DNA of 64,000 nucleotides, taken from assembly GCA_022825005.1 (NCBI GenBank), contig JAJDYU010000037.1:62001-126000 (forward strand), written 5' to 3'. Positions within the stretch are counted from its first letter, which is position 1. Every line of letters begins with the position of its first letter. Positions 61,775 through 64,000 of this stretch are shown piece after piece. The notes under the pieces are model-generated. The model did no database searches. It saw nothing but the letters and a program-made list of their open reading frames with translations, and was not told the DNA's origin. Source of the stretch: Acidimicrobiia bacterium (lineage in GTDB: Bacteria; Actinomycetota; Acidimicrobiia; Acidimicrobiales; Bin134). The translations under genes were made by a program, and so were the position numbers.

Positions 61775-63530
61775 CGGCTTCATAGGGGCCGGTCTCGTCG
61801 TAATCGACGTAGTAGTCGGGGCCGACTTCAGGGGTGGGGAACTCGTCCAGGTCGGCCAGCGTCTTGCCCACCTCTCGTGATCCGCCCTTGCGCTCCAACC
61901 AGTGGCGGAACTCTTCGCCAGCCTCCCGCTCAGCGGTGAACTGGCGCACCACCCTCACCACCGCCTCGGGGGCGTTGCGAGCGGGCAGGCGCAGCGCCTT
62001 GGTGCCGAAGTGGATCTGGGAGTCGCCCACATAGCCGCCGAGGAGCATCTGATAGCCCGGTGCCGACCGTCCGTGGGCGCGGCGCTCGGCGCCGAAGAAG
62101 CCGATGTCGGAGGCGTGGTGCTGGCCGCACGAGTTGGTGCAGCCCGAGATGTTGATTCGCAGGCCGCCCACCTCGGCCAGTCCTTCTTGATCCAGGAGTT
62201 CGCCGATAGCGTCGGCCAGTCCCCGAGACTGGGTCACGGCCAGGTTGCAGGTGTCGGCGCCGGGGCAGGCCACCACATCGCGCAACAGCTCCGCGCCGGG
62301 CTCGGCCATGCCGATATCCGACAAGGCCTCGAACAGCCGGGGCAATTGGTGCTCGCGCAGATCCCGGAAGACGATGTTCTGGCGGTTGGTCACCCGGCCC
62401 TCCGCGCCCAGCTCCCGCTGGACGTCGGCCAGGGCGTCGAACTGGTCGGCGGTGATGTCGCCCAGACGGGCCCAGGCATAAGCCGAGACCGTGCCCTTGG
62501 CGGCCCCTCGCACCACGTTGGCCTGCTCCCACCGCTCGTAGGGCGCCCGGCCCCCGATGGAAACCGACACACCTTGGCCCACCGGCGTAACCTCGACATC
62601 GGCATGGCGGCCGGCGGGTGCGTCGCCGTGGACCCTCACCAAATCGGGGATCCCGCCGGGCCAGCTGGAGGAGGCCAGCAAAAACTTGCGCTCCCGGAAG
62701 ATGCGGCGCTGGAGCTCCTCGAAGCCCAGCTTCTCCACCAGCCACTTCATGCGGGCCCGGAGCTTATTGTCCCGATAGCCATCGTGGTCAAACACCCGCA
62801 GGCAGGCCTCGATGGTGGGGAGCAGATCCTCGCGGGAGGTGAAATCCTCCAGGGCCAGTGCCGGGTGGGGGTTGGCCCCCAGGCCGCCGGCCACGTACAC
62901 GCGGAACCCGGCCTCCACCCCGCCATCCACCTCTCGGGTGGCGGCGATCACGCCCACGTCGTTGAACATGGCCTGGCCGCAGTCGGTGGCACACCCCGAG
63001 AAGTTGATCTTGAACTTGCGGGGCAGGCGCTGGGCGTAGGGGTGGCGCAGGAAGTGCAGCGCGGTGGCCCGGGCCCAGGCGGTGATGTCCAGCACCTCGT
63101 GGGGGCAGGCGCCGGCCAGGTGGCAGCCCTGCACGTTGCGGACGGTGTCGCCGCAAGCCTCCCGGGTGGTGAGCCCAACCGAGGCCAGAACCCGCATCAC
63201 GTCGGGGACGTCGTCGATGTCCACATAGTGGAATTGGATGTTTTGGCGGGTGGTGATGTGGCCCCAGCCCCGGGAATAGGTCCGGGCGATGTGGGCCAGG
63301 GCCTCGAAATGCTCGGGATAGATGATGCCGGCGGGGATCTTGACCCGCACCATCTGGTTGGTGCCGCCTTGGCGTTGGCCGTAGATGCCGTTGTTCAGGC
63401 GGAACACCCGCATCACGTCTTCGGGGATCTCGCCGGCCTTGTAGCGAGCCAGCATCCGCTCGAACTTGTCGATGTCGGCCTGCTGGGCCGGATCGATTAC
63501 CGCGGTGTTGTCGATTTGGACCGTGACCAT
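61746..63530 (-). CDS. sir: Nitrite/sulfite reductase (ferredoxin-type assimilatory sulfite reductase)
   Basis: Siroheme/4Fe-4S enzyme of 594 residues with two internally related halves. The first half has GCATDCGQAMFND; the second carries the cluster ligands CPGADTC (C-x5-C) and GCTNSCGQHHAS (C-x3-C). Siroheme contacts lie around GGTNQMVRVKIPAGI. Six-electron reduction of sulfite to sulfide next to cysH indicates a sulfite substrate, although nitrite reduction is possible in the family. The start MVTVQIDNTAV at 63530 has AAAGAGAG upstream. Confidence 0.93.
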   Translation of the reverse strand: MVTVQIDNTAVIDPAQQADIDKFERMLARYKAGEIPEDVMRVFRLNNGIYGQRQGGTNQMVRVKIPAGIIYPEHFEALAHIARTYSRGWGHITTRQNIQFHYVDIDDVPDVMRVLASVGLTTREACGDTVRNVQGCHLAGACPHEVLDITAWARATALHFLRHPYAQRLPRKFKINFSGCATDCGQAMFNDVGVIAATREVDGGVEAGFRVYVAGGLGANPHPALALEDFTSREDLLPTIEACLRVFDHDGYRDNKLRARMKWLVEKLGFEELQRRIFRERKFLLASSSWPGGIPDLVRVHGDAPAGRHADVEVTPVGQGVSVSIGGRAPYERWEQANVVRGAAKGTVSAYAWARLGDITADQFDALADVQRELGAEGRVTNRQNIVFRDLREHQLPRLFEALSDIGMAEPGAELLRDVVACPGADTCNLAVTQSRGLADAIGELLDQEGLAEVGGLRINISGCTNSCGQHHASDIGFFGAERRAHGRSAPGYQMLLGGYVGDSQIHFGTKALRLPARNAPEAVVRVVRQFTAEREAGEEFRHWLERKGGSREVGKTLADLDEFPTPEVGPDYYVDYDETGPYEAVIGDSECAT

Positions 63531-63685
63531 CGGACTCTCTTTGGAATTGGGGCAGGTGGTGGGGTTCAGGCAACCACTAATTCGGACTACTTTGATCCGA
63601 TTAGTTGTTTATCAGGATAGCGGCCTGAAATCAAATCCCGAGTGTTTTGATCCGAATTATCCGAAAAAGGAGGATTTGCGCCGCG
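63531..63685 (-). promoter_or_regulatory. Regulatory region upstream of the sulfite reductase gene
   Basis: AT-rich spacer with TTTGATCCGA at 63591-63600 and 63646-63655, a further TATCCGA near 63658, and the complementary TTCGGA at 63581-63586. On the minus strand TTGATT, 17 nt, TAAACA could serve as promoter. The repeated GATCCGA element probably binds a sulfur or redox regulator. No terminator-like hairpin for the upstream aro gene was seen. Confidence 0.45.

Positions 63686-64000
<315 letters not shown>

Noticed and set aside
61902-63620. Plus-strand frame of 572 codons opposite the sulfite reductase gene
   Set aside because: Low-complexity antisense translation; the minus-strand gene has intact siroheme and Fe-S motifs.

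Overview
The window is high-GC DNA from an actinobacterium, most likely of the class Acidimicrobiia. The reasons are many paralogous acyl-CoA dehydrogenases, enoyl-CoA hydratases and SDRs, an LLM-type (F420-like) oxidoreductase, an Fe-S APS reductase with a ferredoxin-type sulfite reductase, frequent GTG and TTG starts, and TANNNT -10 boxes lying 6-7 nt before start codons (leaderless mRNAs). Taxonomy is inferred from gene content only.

Region 1 (about 0.2-26 kb) is a catabolic accessory region for acyl-CoA and probably branched-chain or isoprenoid/sterol-like substrates. It holds an acyl-CoA ligase, a divergent ACAD10/11-type dehydrogenase and APH-type kinase pair with a TetR regulator, an LLM oxidoreductase, a beta-lactamase-fold protein with altered catalytic motifs, an alpha-methylacyl-CoA racemase, four enoyl-CoA hydratases, a thiolase, three SDRs, a full-length acyl-CoA dehydrogenase, a short/long dehydrogenase pair that looks heteromeric, an alpha/beta hydrolase, an orphan molybdenum hydroxylase large subunit, a GMC oxidoreductase, a GntR/FCD regulator and a haloalkane dehalogenase.

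Region 2 (26.1-29.8 kb) has a MazF-type toxin with an RHH antitoxin, tRNA-Arg(TCT), an MBOAT O-acyltransferase with an SGNH partner (envelope glycan acylation), and tRNA-Gly(TCC), which runs antisense into the end of the SGNH gene.

Region 3 (29.9-53.7 kb) is conserved core: tig-clpP-clpX-folC-ndk, the cell-shape operon mreB-mreC-mreD-mrdA-rodA, the TIGR03960/TIGR03936 radical SAM pair, rne-rplU-rpmA-obg-proB, convergent murJ, proA, and a MoxR ATPase with a VWA protein. Several gene junctions here, and one further on, carry short direct duplications that copy a stop or start codon (mreC/mreD, rodA/radical SAM, proB/murJ, proA/moxR, sir/cysH; a smaller one lies in the ndk/mreB spacer). I consider this the most unusual sequence-level pattern in the window.

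Region 4 (53.8-56.4 kb) is a small defence/addiction-like island. The same 843-bp antitoxin-toxin cassette occurs twice in the same orientation without a single indel. Each copy has a perfect 9-bp inverted repeat built into its promoter. A PLD-like (HxK...GSAN) gene and a truncated reading frame lie between the copies.

Region 5 (56.4-64 kb) has two VOC proteins (one ArsI/CadI-like), a sulfotransferase, an acyl-CoA ligase and an SDR, then assimilatory sulfur reduction (cysH, sulfite reductase) and the 3' part of a class II DAHP synthase cut by the window edge. No rRNA, CRISPR array, transposase or prophage genes were seen.
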